Assembly (NCBI GenBank): GCA_020081605.1
Contig: JAHREC010000018.1
Location: forward strand, 868,001 to 932,000
Direction: 5' to 3'
From: Albifimbria verrucaria
Taxonomy: Eukaryota; Ascomycota; Sordariomycetes; Hypocreales; Stachybotryaceae
DNA length: 64,000 nucleotides
Both the position numbers and the translations under genes were made by a program. Positions 1 through 13,112 of the stretch are shown in pieces. Within the stretch, counting starts at the first letter, position 1. Every line of letters begins with the position of its first letter. The notes below the pieces were generated by a model that saw only the letters and a program-made list of their open reading frames with translations, had not been told where the DNA came from and did not search any database.

Positions 1-1550
1 ATACGAGCTGTTTGCCATGTAGTAAAACTCTAGGCTGACCGTGTAACAGTTTCACGACAGATTCGTCACGAAGCTCCGTTGGATCGATGAGGAGCTTGTA
101 AGTTCGATACGACCTCTCTAATTGTCCGGTGTGACGGGAATGTCAACTCTAATTCGTCTCCTCTCGTAGTATCAGGAGCTTTTCAGCGTCACACAGGCCT
201 TGTCCGGCCCGGCCAGCACCAAAATGCTGTACTGCATCAACCTCACGCAGCATAACATACTTGGGGCGACCCTGGCGTTTCTCCTATGGAGGTAGGTCCC
301 GGTCATCTGTGTAAATCAAAAGCTCCAAACTAAATGATTCACGACAAAAGTCTTCCTGGTGCATTGGGTATGTTTGGCCTCTCTGTAGGCATATCCACCG
401 TCGGCGAGACACTCCCACGTCCTGTCTATGCCCTTCTCTCCGGCCTCAACGCCGCAACTGTTGGTATCATTGCCTTGGCCGCCGTTGAGCTGTCCGATAA
501 GGCCATCACGGACAAACTGACCACACTAATCGTATTTCTGACCGCTTCAGCCGGCATGCTTTACAAGGCGTTGTGGTACTTTCCGGTGCTGGTCGTCCTG
601 TCCGGGTGTGCGACCGTGATCAACGATAATCGTTGGTTGCATCGGCCAATACAGGCACTAAGACGGCGCATGAATAGAAGGACTGAGGGGATGCCGTCCT
701 TGAAAGTGATGGCGCTGTAACAGAGGAAGATCGGGCAGAAAGGGTGCACCTACAGAATCATCCCGTGTGTCTACTGACGCAAACGGGTCATCGGAACCCG
801 AGGCACGATTCATTCCACCCGAACGTCGCTTCAACCTTTCCTGGCAGGCTGGGACGGCCATTGTAGCCATATTTCTTACCACGTTCATCACTGTCATGGT
901 CATACGCGGTACTCTACGCCACCTTCCCTGCTCTACCGACTATTCGCCAACCTCTATCTTGCGGGAACGATCATCTTTGGTGGTGGGCCTGTCGTTATTC
1001 CACTGCTCCGGGAATACATTGTAGATGAAGGCTGGGTCAGCCCGCGCGACTTTCTTATCGGTCTTGCCATCGCACAAGCTTTTCCTGGGCCAAACTTCAA
1101 TTTTGCCGTATTCCTCGGGGGTTGGCGGCCGTCAATGCTGGGTACTCTGCTGCTGCAGGGGCCATTATTGCGTTCTGCGGCATCTTCGCTCCGGGCATCA
1201 TTCTCGTCCACGGCACTATGGGTATATGGTCCTCGCTACGAAGCAAACCATGGGTCAAGTCTGTTGTAAGAGGTGTGAACGCAGGAGCCGTGGGTCTCAT
1301 TTATACTGCTGTGTATCGTATATGGCAGGTTGGCTATATTGATGAAGGCTTCCAATCAGGTAGGAGCTTGGGAGATGACGCCTGGTGGGTAGCAGTCACA
1401 GCGTCTGCATTTGTGGGTGGTCGGTTCTTCGGTATGGTACCGCCGCTCGCCATCATTCTGGGAGCCGTGCTGGGATTGCTCAGATACGCAGTGGTTATGA
1501 GCCAGCAAGATGCCCTCGCTACAGTCCGACCAGGATTTGAGCTTCGATGA
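1..1550 (+). CDS. Chromate ion transporter (CHR family), 5' end outside window
   Basis: This is a multi-pass membrane transporter of the CHR family, which exports chromate in characterised members. The visible exons are about 50-97, 170-291 and 351 onward, joined by GT..AG introns at 98-169 and 292-350 whose phases fit. The first half carries the family's GPAST-type motif (SGPASTK near 215) and the conserved segment after 351 (LPGALGMFGLSVG, then LSGLNAATVGIIALAA). The second half has the repeat of the same fold: TIIFGGGPVVIPLLREY near 965 and FPGPNFNFAVFLGG near 1085. The frame changes in the variable central loop (720-770), near 925 and at the GGGGG run around 1116. The last two look like one-base deficits, in line with the rest of the window, so a sequencing cause is likelier than decay. 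The first exons lie upstream of base 1. It could be a true pseudogene if resequencing confirms the breaks. Confidence 0.8.
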
Positions 1551-3954
1551 TTGGATTTGTACTATAGCAATACCAAAACAGCTAGCGATTGAATACAAAG
1601 TCGACAGAGAGCGATTGTTAGGATTCCAGCTATTGTTGAGAAACAATCGTGGCTATGGGAGATCCTGACAGACCTAATGCATCCCTGATGCAACCACTTG
1701 ATACGTACGTCACAGCCTGAGCTCACAGACCACAGCATACCACAGGATCCAGCGAAACTCGCATCCATTTCGTGGGAATGCGGCTGACACCGATCACGAT
1801 GCGCTTTGTTTTGAATTACCTCTCTTGGAAGCTGCGTTTCACGGCGCATCCGCTTGGTTGTAAGCGGCCACCGAGATGGCGCAACGCGATGTCGGAACTC
1901 GGGCAAATGACTATCGCAATTCTACTGACCCAAGGGCGCTTCAACCTTCATGCGGCTATCTCGTATTATTACAGAATGCAAGATATTGCCTGCCTATGTT
2001 AGGCATGATGAACGAGATGGCATAACAAGATCGAGCCGTGAGCCGAGGTCAGTAACAGTGATTGGTTTCTTCTTAAAATTAGATGTGACGCTTCCTGGCT
2101 CTACGACTAAACAGCAGTAAGGATATTTCCGAAGCGTACCCAATTATATTACTGAGCCCTCGGCTTCACAAGTTCTCTGGTCTTAAAGATGGTCGTAAAG
2201 ATTGCCAAGATGGGCAACTGAGTATACTGTATGGAGCAGTAGCAAGAAGCCTTACCCCTGTCCATCGCCTCCATCCAAGAAATCTCAGACAACGGCTCCT
2301 GACATGCAGCCAACTGCTGTTGGTAGTGGGTATTAGCACTTTAGTTAGCACTCTCAGACCACCCATCCCGATCGGCGTGGGCGAACAAGCTCCAACCCCT
2401 GTACTAGCGTTAAGGGTCTCCGATTGTGAAACGGCGGAGTGCTGGATAATTGTGGGCTGGGTTTTCAGAACCCCCTGCCCGTTGTCGTTGGAGGCGTCGT
2501 CATTCGCTACGCTACCCATCGATCACCATGATTGTTAACCTTCTGAGAGAACCAGTCAAGGAGCACCGTTGGGTTCTTGTGTGGAACTGGCACTTTTGAG
2601 AACCATCTGCTTAAGAGAACTCTGGGAATTCATCTGGTCCCAGGGGCGTGTCTCTTGACTAAGTGAGAACCCGCAATTCATCTTAGCATGTTCTCGAATC
2701 AGATGACAGCAGTGCAAGTCGATACAGCTTGCGTGTCGTCCCGCTTTTAGTCTTTCGATGATGGTAGCGAGCGTTAGAAATAGGTACTCTGTCGCAGGAG
2801 GTTACACGCCGAGAGTAAAAAAGATCCAGGGCCAGAAGGCGAAACTGTGCTGAAGAGGCTGCGCAATACAATCAATGCCTCGCCACCGTAGGCTCCAAGC
2901 CAAAGCCTCCTGTCAGACTCCTATCCGCACGTCGACGCTTCCCCGGCACTTGGGCGGCTCCAGTCGTCAGAAAGATACGGATCACCTCTGTCAGAACAAC
3001 ATCCTTAGCCGCCCGCGTATCTGCTGCTCTGTCATGCACATGTTTAGCTTAGCTGGCGGCTCGCACTGGCCCTGCTGAGCGATCTTTACCTTGGGTGTGC
3101 AATGTCCGAGAAACTATTCCTGGATCACACTCGCGGCTCAGATCCATCGTGCATGAAATCCTCTGCTATGCCCGTATGAGGCCACCGATGTCCACTGAGA
3201 CGTTTTCGGATTTTTCCGCCTGGTCTTGCTGTCCAACCCAAAGAAACCCGTGCAGATCGTACAAAATTTCTTGTCAAAGTCCCTTTTAGCCAATAACCCA
3301 AGCCTCTCCGTCGGGCGTTGAACGATCCACACAAGCTTATCAGTCATGCTAAAGATTCAACCAACGTTAAACTAAAGACCTCAAGAGACAAGCCCGTTGG
3401 GATCTAAAACATTGGACCATGGCACCGTCTCACAGGCCTCGTGGCTAGGCTTAAAATAAGGTCCGGAGCTGAATAGGATTATCTGTAACAAACGACTCAA
3501 TGCCGCCCTCCCATCACCATCTGGCGTCTGTAGCTTCTCTGGACGCAAAAGGTACTGGGGAACAAGATCGTCAGGGGTCTGTAGCAGCCGGAGACCATCA
3601 ATGGGAGGCTATGCCCTTTACAGGAGGAGGTGGCGCCTCCGAGATCAGCATCAGAGGCCAGCCGGGGATGTCAAGCCAACCAAACCCACACCGACGACAC
3701 ACCCCAAAACACCAGGCAGCATGCCCAATCAGGAAACTGAGGTGCCATTCGCGGTCCATCCGAGTTGCTTGCCTACCCCCGATCGGCATGGATTCCTGTC
3801 CGTTACTGACGGAAGTCGTACCAGCTCTATGGGCCACTATTGGCTGCTGTGTTCACCACAAACGGGATTGAGCATTGTGTGGACCGGCAGATCAGTTTAC
3901 TTGGCAGCTGGGACGATGGACATGATGCAGGAATCCCCAAGTTTCGTAGATGGC

Positions 3955-3961
3955 TATATAA
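3955..3961 (+). promoter_or_regulatory. TATA box of the subtilase gene
   Basis: TATATAA lies about 230 bases upstream of the subtilase ATG and is followed by a pyrimidine-rich leader, as is common for strongly expressed fungal secreted hydrolases. The position is inferred from sequence only. Confidence 0.5.
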
Positions 3962-4004
3962 CACATTCCGCCTCCTGTGTTCCGTCTTTCTTGAACCATT
4001 CATC

Positions 4005-4028
4005 CCATCCATCCATCCATCCATTCCA
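4005..4028 (+). repeat. CCAT tetranucleotide microsatellite
   Basis: About five tandem CCAT units with one imperfect unit, inside the predicted 5' leader of the subtilase gene. Confidence 0.8.
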
Positions 4029-4187
4029 TTCATCAGCCCTTCGACGAGCCCTCCAGCCCGTCTCATTTTCTGTTTCCTTGTTTCTTTTCTCATTGTTTGA
4101 GTTGAGCGCCCAGTCACTCCCTATCAGACCTTCGCTTTCTACCAGAACTTTCTTCGCTCCCTATCAGATCTTCCTTCAACCGCCAGA

Positions 4188-5499
<1,312 letters not shown>

Positions 5500-6211
5500 A
5501 TGACCTTGTTTCCAGGCTGGTCCTCGGAACGTAATGAAAGTGGGACGTGGGTTCCGAGGGTTGAATGATGTACCATGGATGGATGCATTTTTCTTTTTAT
5601 ATTTTAGATGGCCCCATCGTTCTTGATATCAATTTACTTTTACCACACTGAATACGTACTTGCTGGTAGTCATGTTGTTGTTGCATTCAAGTGACACTAG
5701 ATGATTATCGTTCCTTATGGGTGAACCCATAACCTTGTGATAGATTACCACTTCTCGATGCATATTCCAGTATTACGGTGCCATCATGAAGGTAAAACAC
5801 TGGACTTGGTCTCAGACCCGAAGCATGGTCGCAGATATGCCATGAAGATGTAAGAAGCAAGTCCGGTATGGTCGCTCGCCATGCACAATTGGGTACCTGA
5901 GATATCCAAGATGATTGAAGAAATCAAGGAATTCATGTGATGCTTAAATTCTCAATTGCTGCTGTCTTAGTTGACTATGCTTTCGAGATGCCGTGTTTTG
6001 TTGTTGTAAGAAGTGAGGCCTTGATCCATCCGTCATAAGCGTGAACAAGCCCCGGCATTAGCGCCCCTATCTTATCTTATCTTATCATGGAGCCTCCGAA
6101 ATTATTACCGGATGGCCATCTCCTGGTAACAGTTCCATCTGTATTCAACTCTTCTTCTGCATCCTTCTGTAATTACCAGCTGCCACAGCTCTGTGGTACC
6201 GTTTCAATACC
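5500..6211. other. Intergenic, 0.7 kb
   Basis: Holds the 3' region of the subtilase and a short CTTAT direct repeat around 6068-6085. An upstream coding exon of the next gene (an ATG at 6087 followed by a possible GTAACA donor near 6125) is conceivable but unproven. Confidence 0.4.
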
Positions 6212-6694
6212 ATGAACCAAAAACGCAGCCTATACAACTGTCTTATTAAGACAACGACGATCAACTCCCGCCGCAAGATTGCGCAGCTCGAGCCTTGGCG
6301 CTTCCGCATCGACAAGATGGTCGTCCATCACATGAGCCACCCAGGCCTCATTTATGTCGAAGGCCCCGACCCGTTGCGTCAGACCGACTTTATTCAGATC
6401 GTTCAAGCTGTTCTCGGCCACCGTGGCTTCAAGATTCTTCGCCAGCCCGGGTTGTCTACTCGTCCCGCGACGCTCCCTCGAGTCCAACAAGCCCAACATC
6501 CCCATTTGATGCACAAGCCTGGTGCGCCTCTACCTCCTTTACCTCAGCCAGAGAAGAAGAAATGGTGGACCACCACGGTCAATGTCTACTCGATGTCGGA
6601 GTTTGCGAGTCAGATGCGCGAGATGGGAATCTTCGGATGGTACCGCCAGGCCCTATGGGAGGACTTTGAAAAGCCCACGAAGAATGTCTATTGA
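6212..6694 (+). CDS. Hypothetical protein, 160 aa
   Basis: I do not recognise this protein. It is an open frame with fungal-like codon use and a plausible composition. There is a basic N-terminus (residues 1-35), a central compact segment with aromatic and charged residues (LEPWRFRIDKMVVHH, GLIYVEGPDP, about residues 27-60), a proline-rich linker around residues 85-115 and a conserved-looking tail rich in Trp, Tyr and Phe (MGIFGWYRQALWEDF, about 138-152). There is no signal peptide or membrane segment. The true start may be upstream: the same frame reads ALWYRFNT before the first Met, which suggests a missing 5' exon ending near 6180. Neighbours (a protease and a methyltransferase) give no clue to function. 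Confidence 0.45.
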   Translation: MNQKRSLYNCLIKTTTINSRRKIAQLEPWRFRIDKMVVHHMSHPGLIYVEGPDPLRQTDFIQIVQAVLGHRGFKILRQPGLSTRPATLPRVQQAQHPHLMHKPGAPLPPLPQPEKKKWWTTTVNVYSMSEFASQMREMGIFGWYRQALWEDFEKPTKNVY

Positions 6695-7159
6695 AACTGT
6701 GGCCCTTTGCCAGTATTTCCACCAAAGACATGCTGTTTTACGACGAAAAAGATCCATCACCACTCTGTTCTTACGAAATAAAATAGGACGGCAACGAAGC
6801 ATACCCAGGGCCAATCATTTCTCAATACGAGTACAAATCCCATGCCTTAATATAAACTCGAATACAAAGGTATCTACATATTTTCGGAATATTTATACCT
6901 CGAGCCGGGCTCGACTCACTTTCGGCACTTCACTTATTCTGCGACGTCAGGTCTTGGCTTTAGGGGCTTTTGGCCATATACAGTGTAGCTGCACTACGTT
7001 AGCAAAGTACGACCACGCTGCTGAAAGCTATGCGAAAGAATCGATGGAAACTAGGTGCTGCTTTCAAGATTGAGGGAATGGGCCATGCGCGGTACCTGGA
7101 TATGACCAGATGGCAGAAGCAGAAGGCAGAAGACAAATGCAGGGATTTGGTGTGTCGAC
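6695..7159. other. Intergenic between convergent genes
   Basis: Convergent 3' ends of the hypothetical gene and the methyltransferase. I see no further gene; AT-rich 3' untranslated sequence around 6770-6900. Confidence 0.5.
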
Positions 7160-8850
7160 TTACAAGGGCCAGTAGCTGTGCACGCTAAGATCTCGCAGCT
7201 CTTTTCTCATCATGGCAGAAAAGATGATGATCTCATCCTCCCTCCAGTTGAGCCCCTTCTGGAAAAGGCGCATGGTCATACCCTCAAGGTTGTTGAGCAG
7301 GTTGTGCTGCTCCCACATGCCGAGCAGCTTCATACGCTTGTCCTTGGCCCACGGCGTGCAGGGCAGCTTGAACACCTGCTGGGTGACATTATCGAAGCCG
7401 CGGTCCTCAAACCATCCTTTCCAACGCGTAGGGTCGTCCACCGGTGTACCAAACTTGATGCATGCTGCACCCAGATTATCCGACATGGACTGAATCAGGC
7501 TGTCTTTGGTTACTGAGCCGTCGTCACATCCTATCACACCCGTGATGCATTGGAATTCGAGCCAGCCACCGGGCTTTAGGTGCCTATGAAGCGATTCCGA
7601 CATTATCAGTCCTCGATAATTCGAACAATTCTGGAGGCCAGAGACACGATAACGGAAGGTTAACTGACTTGTAAGCCTGGTCAATTAGCCTGGGCCAGTC
7701 TCTGATAGAGAGGATCAGATCACGAGCAAAGATGAAGTCGGCAGCATTGTCCTTGCCAGTCCAGGGCTGCTCAATGTCGTCGAGTTCAAACTGACAGTTT
7801 GGAGGGACCCTGTACATTTGATCAATGATCAGGGTCAAAACATAGATACAATGTAGCTGGGCCTTTGGTTACCATTCGGGTTGTGTCGGTGCAATATCGA
7901 TGCCTAAGACCTACTGCATATCAGCAATAGAATTCATCTACTCATCCTTGGAATCAACACGCACCGAGGCTCCGGGAATTTATCGGCCATGTCAACGCAC
8001 CAGATGCCTGTTGGTGGGCCGGTCAGACACTCCCTATCAGAGGAGCATATGTACTGAGCTTACCTGTTCCACAACCTAGATCCAAGATCCTCTGGGGATC
8101 ATCCGTAATGGGAGCCAGGTATCGGCGCTTATCCAAAAGAGCGTAATACTTTGCATGGCACAAGTCCATACGGTCAAGCTCCTGGTCGTCCATAGGGAAA
8201 CCATATTCTGTTCCGAAGAGCAAGTCAATAAGACCGGTTCAAAAATGACACAGCATCATATCGTGAAGCAGCTCAAGCACGGGATCATAACGTAGATAAT
8301 CCACTCACCTTCTTTGCCGTATACGGCATATGTTCGACGTCCTTCGCCAATGGCTCCTTGTAGCACACTTGAGGTGACGGACGTCAAATCCGAGCGCTCG
8401 CTGGCGGTATCATTACCCTGCAACGTGTTTATCATAGTCAACAAGCAAGTTCGCAAAGGATGTCGTATCATCCATGTCTAGTCTCGTTCTTTGCCACAGT
8501 GCCTATATAGACCCAGTTGGAGTCGAATGAAGCAACATGATACGAAACAACAGTGGGCAACGCTAAGAATAAACAGTGCCTACTAACCTCATCGTCGTCC
8601 TCGGGCCGCACCGCAGGCTAGTCCCACAACGATTGTGCGTTAGCTTTGTAGGTCGCAATATACGGAACACAGAGTGCAGTGTGTGTCAAGACCGGAGCTT
8701 TAAGTCATCTTTTCCGTGGCTTCTGGGGCTGGCCAAGTGAGAATAGCCTCATTGCATCGTACCACAGGCAGAGGACGCGACTTGTACTGGTGCTATTGGT
8801 GCTGGTTTACCTACCTCGTCAGGGTAGATGTACCCTTGTATAGCACTCAT
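7160..8850 (-). CDS. SAM-dependent methyltransferase, TAM/LaeA-like class
   Basis: This is a Rossmann-fold methyltransferase of the fungal TAM-domain group that includes LaeA and many secondary-metabolism proteins. Read on the minus strand, short exons give MSAIQGYIYPDE (from 8850), PAVRPEDDDE (about 8600), GNDTASERSDLTSV.. (about 8430), EYGFPMDDQELDRMDL.. and motif I ILDLGCGTG (about 8080), then IWCVDMADKFPE (about 8000), VLGIDIAPTQPEW (about 7890), VPPNCQFELDDIEQPW (about 7800, post-I region), and HLKPGGWLEFQ (about 7570) to the C-terminus SYWPL and stop at 7160. About seven short introns with normal borders separate these. The YGFPMDDQELDRMD block is the hallmark of the group. The true substrate is unknown: some members are regulators, others modify small molecules. 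It lies 2 kb from an O-methyltransferase, but no polyketide or peptide synthase is in view. Confidence 0.85.
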
Positions 8851-10895
8851 CTTTGCTTTGAGGGACGGTAGTCGTGTCGAAATCTGAGAGCGCCTGTATA
8901 TCTTTGACAAAGCAAGACTGATATCGGAGTTGTTCCCGAGATCAAGCCACAGTCCCAAGGTACAGTTGCAGTTACGGTAACCTGGCAGAAAGCAGGAGGA
9001 ACAAATAAGAGCAGAGCTGGGATATTAAGAATGCAACTCAGAGCAAACTTGAGCAAAGAGTTGCCGTATCAAAGCAATCAAATAGCCACGCGTCTGCAGG
9101 TCTACGATGTACGCAATCTTGTATTGAGCTCTATTTGCTTTGCTACCACAAGAATCATTTTCATTAAGCCATACCGCAGCAAGAGCACTGAAAACAGGGC
9201 GTATGTAGGTGTACGTCAAACAGAGTGGCGGTCATCCTCTTGGGCGTACCTTGGACGGCAGACGGGACTTGGCTCACATGCAGGTGAGAACTGATTAGAA
9301 GAGACCCAGCGGAAGGGAAGTAGAAGACTTGGCAACAAAGACTGAGTCGAAATTTGTCTCAATGGGCCACCCAAATGACTAGGCCACCCGCTTCTCAATG
9401 GCTCCTACGATATGTCTCAACTTGGACTCAAGTGCCGCTTTTTCGAGCCCATCCAGCAGTCGAGCTGTTCCATGGACGACATGCCATCTTTCCTCTTCCG
9501 GCGCAAATTCCGAAACGTGGCTGGCCATCCCTTCCCACTTCGCAGTCATAATATGCACGTGTTTTCGACCTTTGACAAACTGGTCTCGATGTCGAACAGC
9601 ATCACGCCATCTACGGCTCCCAAACTAACTATCTACGATCCTTGGCGTCATTGCTCGCACACGGTTGTGGAGTAACGACCTTCAGAAACCCACCCTCTCA
9701 TTATCCATTTGGCTGCTTGGCTTTGCGGGGTGGTAAGCGACGTTGAAATAACGCTGATCCATGTTGAATATCATACGGACGACTTTCCATATGTATCGAG
9801 ATGTGGGGGCTAGAAAGAGTACAGATCCAGGCTACGAAGTAGTATTTCATCCTACCTTGGGAATCCATGCTTGCCATGCAAGGGATGCAGGGGCGTATGC
9901 AGCCATCATTGAGCACAAGACATGACAGGCCACTCACAACTGTCAAAAGATTATGAGCCATGCTTAGTTGGAAATGGTTTTGCTTTCCCATCAGATCCAA
10001 CGGCTCGCCTCCTCCGCTTTGATATCAGCCGTCTCAAAGAAGAAAACATACGTATCACTTTTTTGCTTCGTATGACAACGCATACACGGCTGGGCATAAA
10101 CTCCAGCCCAGACAAAGTAGCCACGGGCACAGAAATGAGCATGAGCAGCAGCGAGCACCGAGGGCCGGCGCAGCGACCCAGGGACAAGCATCCAAGGTGT
10201 TGAAGCGGAGTATGCCATGAGCCCATCATGCAACTAGTTGGTTCTGGTGTGGTCATGTAAGAACGATACACCATCATGGTCCCATATGCAAGCATGAGAC
10301 CAATACGGAGTGCCTCTTCGGAGAGTATGTTTGTTCTCTCGTACTAATCCATGCAAATGAGCATCTCTTCGCAGTTGCCAAGAGAACCTGTTGCTGCTCT
10401 TGGGCTTCTGTTCGCCCCTCTCTTATTTTGTCTTGTATACTTCTCTGAGCCGTCCCTGTTGTTGTCAACTCTTCCGTCTTGATATCTTAGCATACACCTT
10501 ACAATAACCGAACCGTTTCTTCCTGACACCATATTCCGATATCACACGGCAGCTTTCAGGTTGCCGCATTCGCATACATCAGACGCAGAACAACTTTCTC
10601 TTCTGGTTCGGCCTATCATATCCAGCTACGCCGTTTCTAAACCCCTCAGCTCTTCCAGAACTCGGTCCGTTCTCCCGTGCTTGCTTGGTTTCAGACGTTC
10701 TCGCCAAGTCCCCTCGCGTCAAGCACACGCGAGCAGACGGGAAAAAGTTGGCCAAAAGCTCAAATCACTTGCACGCCACCCTTCCCACGCTCCGGCATCT
10801 ACTTGTGGTTCTTGTTGTAAGGAGAGAAGCGCTGAGGCCTGGAAATCCGAGACATCCATCTAACCGTGCTTTTGGATAGTTAAGATATATTCCAA
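8851..10895. other. Intergenic, 2 kb, between divergent methyltransferase genes
   Basis: No recognised gene. An 87-codon open frame at 9412-9675 has no domain I know. The region separates the divergent TAM methyltransferase and O-methyltransferase and probably contains both promoters. Confidence 0.45.
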
Positions 10896-12350
10896 ATGGC
10901 CAGTGAAAATATCAGCAAGGCTCTAGCCGAGGCCAAAGCGTTAGTTGCCCAGCTCGAGTCTTACGACGGCTCGGCCGGTGGCCACCTCGCCCTGCTTCAG
11001 CGCAATTCTAATGTGCGTGCGGCGCTCGAGGAGCCGTATGATGCCATTACTCGCTGGCTGGAGAATATGAGCGAAGCTGCCTCGATTTATATTCTCATCC
11101 ACATCGAGGCTCTGCAGAAACTTGTTCCCGCCTGCAAGGGCGGCGTGACCGCTGCTGACTTGGCTCGGCAATGCAACGTCGACTTGTCCGTCATCACGCG
11201 GGCTATGCGCGTCCTTGTTGCAAACGGTATAGGCATTGAGATTGCTCCGGATACATACGCCCACAATGTCAAGTCGCAGGCCATGCTGCCCGAGATTCTC
11301 GGCTGTGTCGCTTGTGTTTCTGTCGACTTCATGCGCACCTGGGGTGCCATCCCAGACTACGTCAAGACGCACAAGCCGGAGGATCTTTATGATATCCGAA
11401 AGAGCCCCTTCTCCTTCATGACTGGTCACGAGGGCAAGACATACTACGAAGTCATCGACATGGACCCCAGCAGCGCCACCTGTGGAACACGACGCTCCAG
11501 AACATGGAAAAGAACTTTCCCATCCTCGGCATGTTCCCTTCAGAAGCCTTGAGGAACAAGTCAGGGCCGAGCCGCAGCGACCCTTCATCGTTGATGTCGG
11601 TGGGGGCCGCGGCCAAGCCCTACGTGCCTTGCAGAAGAACTGCGGCGGCTCCTACGGGTCCAGGCTCATTTTACAGGATCTTCCTATTGTCATCGACTCC
11701 TTGATACAAGCAAGCTGCCGGGGATCGAGCCTATGAAATATGACATCTTCACCCCACAGCCAGTAAAGAGTAAGACATCGCCAACTGTTCATTATTGCTT
11801 TGCCTATACGCCCTTGTTTCTGAGCACAGCACTTCAAAGTATACCGTGTCTTATAATAACCGTTTGCCGTTAATTGACCGATCAGTAGTTGCAGCCCTGC
11901 TCGTAACTACACCCCTTAGCCCTTATCCATATTCGTTTCTGGTCCTATTCTTTACTCCTTGCACTTATGACGAAAGCAAAAGCAACGTATCTATACATTA
12001 TTTGCTAACTTTTCTCTCCGTACAAAGACGCTCATGTTTACTTTATGCGCCGGTTACTGCACGACTTCTACGACCCTGTGTGTGTTGAGATCCTCCGCAA
12101 CACCGTATCGGCGATGGGACCCGAGTCTCGTCTCATCGTTAGCGACATGCTCATCCCTGATCGTGTGCAGACTGGCGGTGATCTGACACTGTACTGGCTG
12201 GACTTTTCGCTTTTGACGATCAGTGGCCGCGAGAGGAACCTTGCCGACTTCCTTAACCTCTTTGACCAGGTTGGTTTGGAACTAGTCAAGGTTTACAAGG
12301 CACCAATTGGGCATACAGCCATGCTGGAAACGCGGCTCAAGAACGCGTAA
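10896..12350 (+). CDS. O-methyltransferase, COMT-like (polyketide OMT family)
   Basis: This is a SAM-dependent O-methyltransferase of the type found in fungal secondary metabolism (OmtA/COMT superfamily), typically acting on phenolic hydroxyls. The N-terminal dimerisation/winged-helix part is residues 1-130 (ALQKLVPACKGGVTAADLARQCNVDLSVITRAMRVL). The SAM site motif VDVGGGRGQAL is near 11595, LILQDLPIVID near 11670, LPGIEPMKYDIFTPQPVK near 11725, then after an intron YFMRRLLHDF, LIVSDMLIPD and the C-terminal GHTAMLETR. The intron is 11770-12027 (258 nt), long for this window. Frame breaks near 11476, 11535 and 11700 each need one extra base, two of them in C runs. The histidine-based catalytic region (..RRLLHDF..) appears intact. 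With no backbone synthase nearby, it may belong to a small or split cluster, or act alone. Confidence 0.85.
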
Positions 12351-13032
12351 AACACAGGTAATTATATTCGAACCGAGATAAGCGAACAGAGAAAGCGAAA
12401 GGACTTAATGAGAGGGACTATGACAAATACGGCTCGGGTAGACAAAAAGGAGGTTGGTTGTGACAGCTGAAAAGTTCGTTTATATCAGGGATGCAGGCCA
12501 GAACAAAACAAGTTGAACCAACATGCAGATTATACATGCCAATAGAAGAAAAAGACGGTGTAGGAAGAATCCCTCATAGAAAATCCAATACATTACACTC
12601 CACGCAACAGCTCCCACTGGGATTATATGCAAGTTGGCCGGTGGTTATCAGGCTATCTCTTGAAGTATAAGCCTCGCCAAGACACAACCTAGAAGCGACA
12701 TCAGGATTGGTTAAAGCCATCTCCCAAAGGATGGGAATGGAATCAATACAAGAAGCAAGGTACTGCATTCGGGGTACGTAGGTAGCAGGATGGCCTGCAG
12801 GGTGCATATGCCGCGTACGGGATGGTGTTCTGGACCCCAACCCGCGTCCTGGAATTACGCCATGGAAGGTGTGTCAGAGTTTTGTCAGAACATGGAGTGC
12901 TGCAGTGTAACCTCGCCGATCAAGCGGCGGGTGGAAGAGGACTTGGGGATCTGCATCCTGGCTGTCAGAATAAGCTTGTTTCTGTATATGTTATAATAAT
13001 GCTGACCCATTCACCAAATCATCTGGTTACAC
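12351..13032. other. Intergenic between OMT and tRNA
   Basis: 3' region of the O-methyltransferase and upstream flank of the tRNA gene. The short ORFs here show no domain; I see nothing else. Confidence 0.5.
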
Positions 13033-13106
13033 GGTTCCGTGGTCTAGCTGGTTATGGCATCTCGTTAACACCGAGAAGGTCCCCGGTTCGAGCCCGGGCG
13101 GAATCA
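13033..13106 (+). tRNA. tRNA-Val (anticodon AAC)
   Basis: A 74-nt cloverleaf. The acceptor arm GGTTCCG pairs with CGGAATC and is followed by discriminator A. The A-box is TGGTCTAGCTGG. The anticodon stem TCTCG/CGAGA encloses loop TTAACAC with anticodon AAC at 13067-13069. The T arm contains GGTTCGAGCC. There is no intron and CCA is not encoded, as expected for a eukaryotic nuclear gene. It reads GUU and, after inosine modification, other valine codons. Confidence 0.95.
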
Positions 13107-13107
13107 A

Positions 13108-13112
13108 TTTTT
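13108..13112 (+). terminator. RNA polymerase III terminator of tRNA-Val
   Basis: A run of five T two bases after the tRNA 3' end, the usual Pol III stop. Confidence 0.75.

Larger units (their letters stand above)
1551..4187. other. Intergenic, 2.6 kb, no gene recognised
   Basis: Short ORFs on both strands show no recognisable domain or consistent codon bias. The last 250 bases are the subtilase promoter and leader, with a TATA box and a CCAT microsatellite listed separately. Nothing else stands out. Confidence 0.6.
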
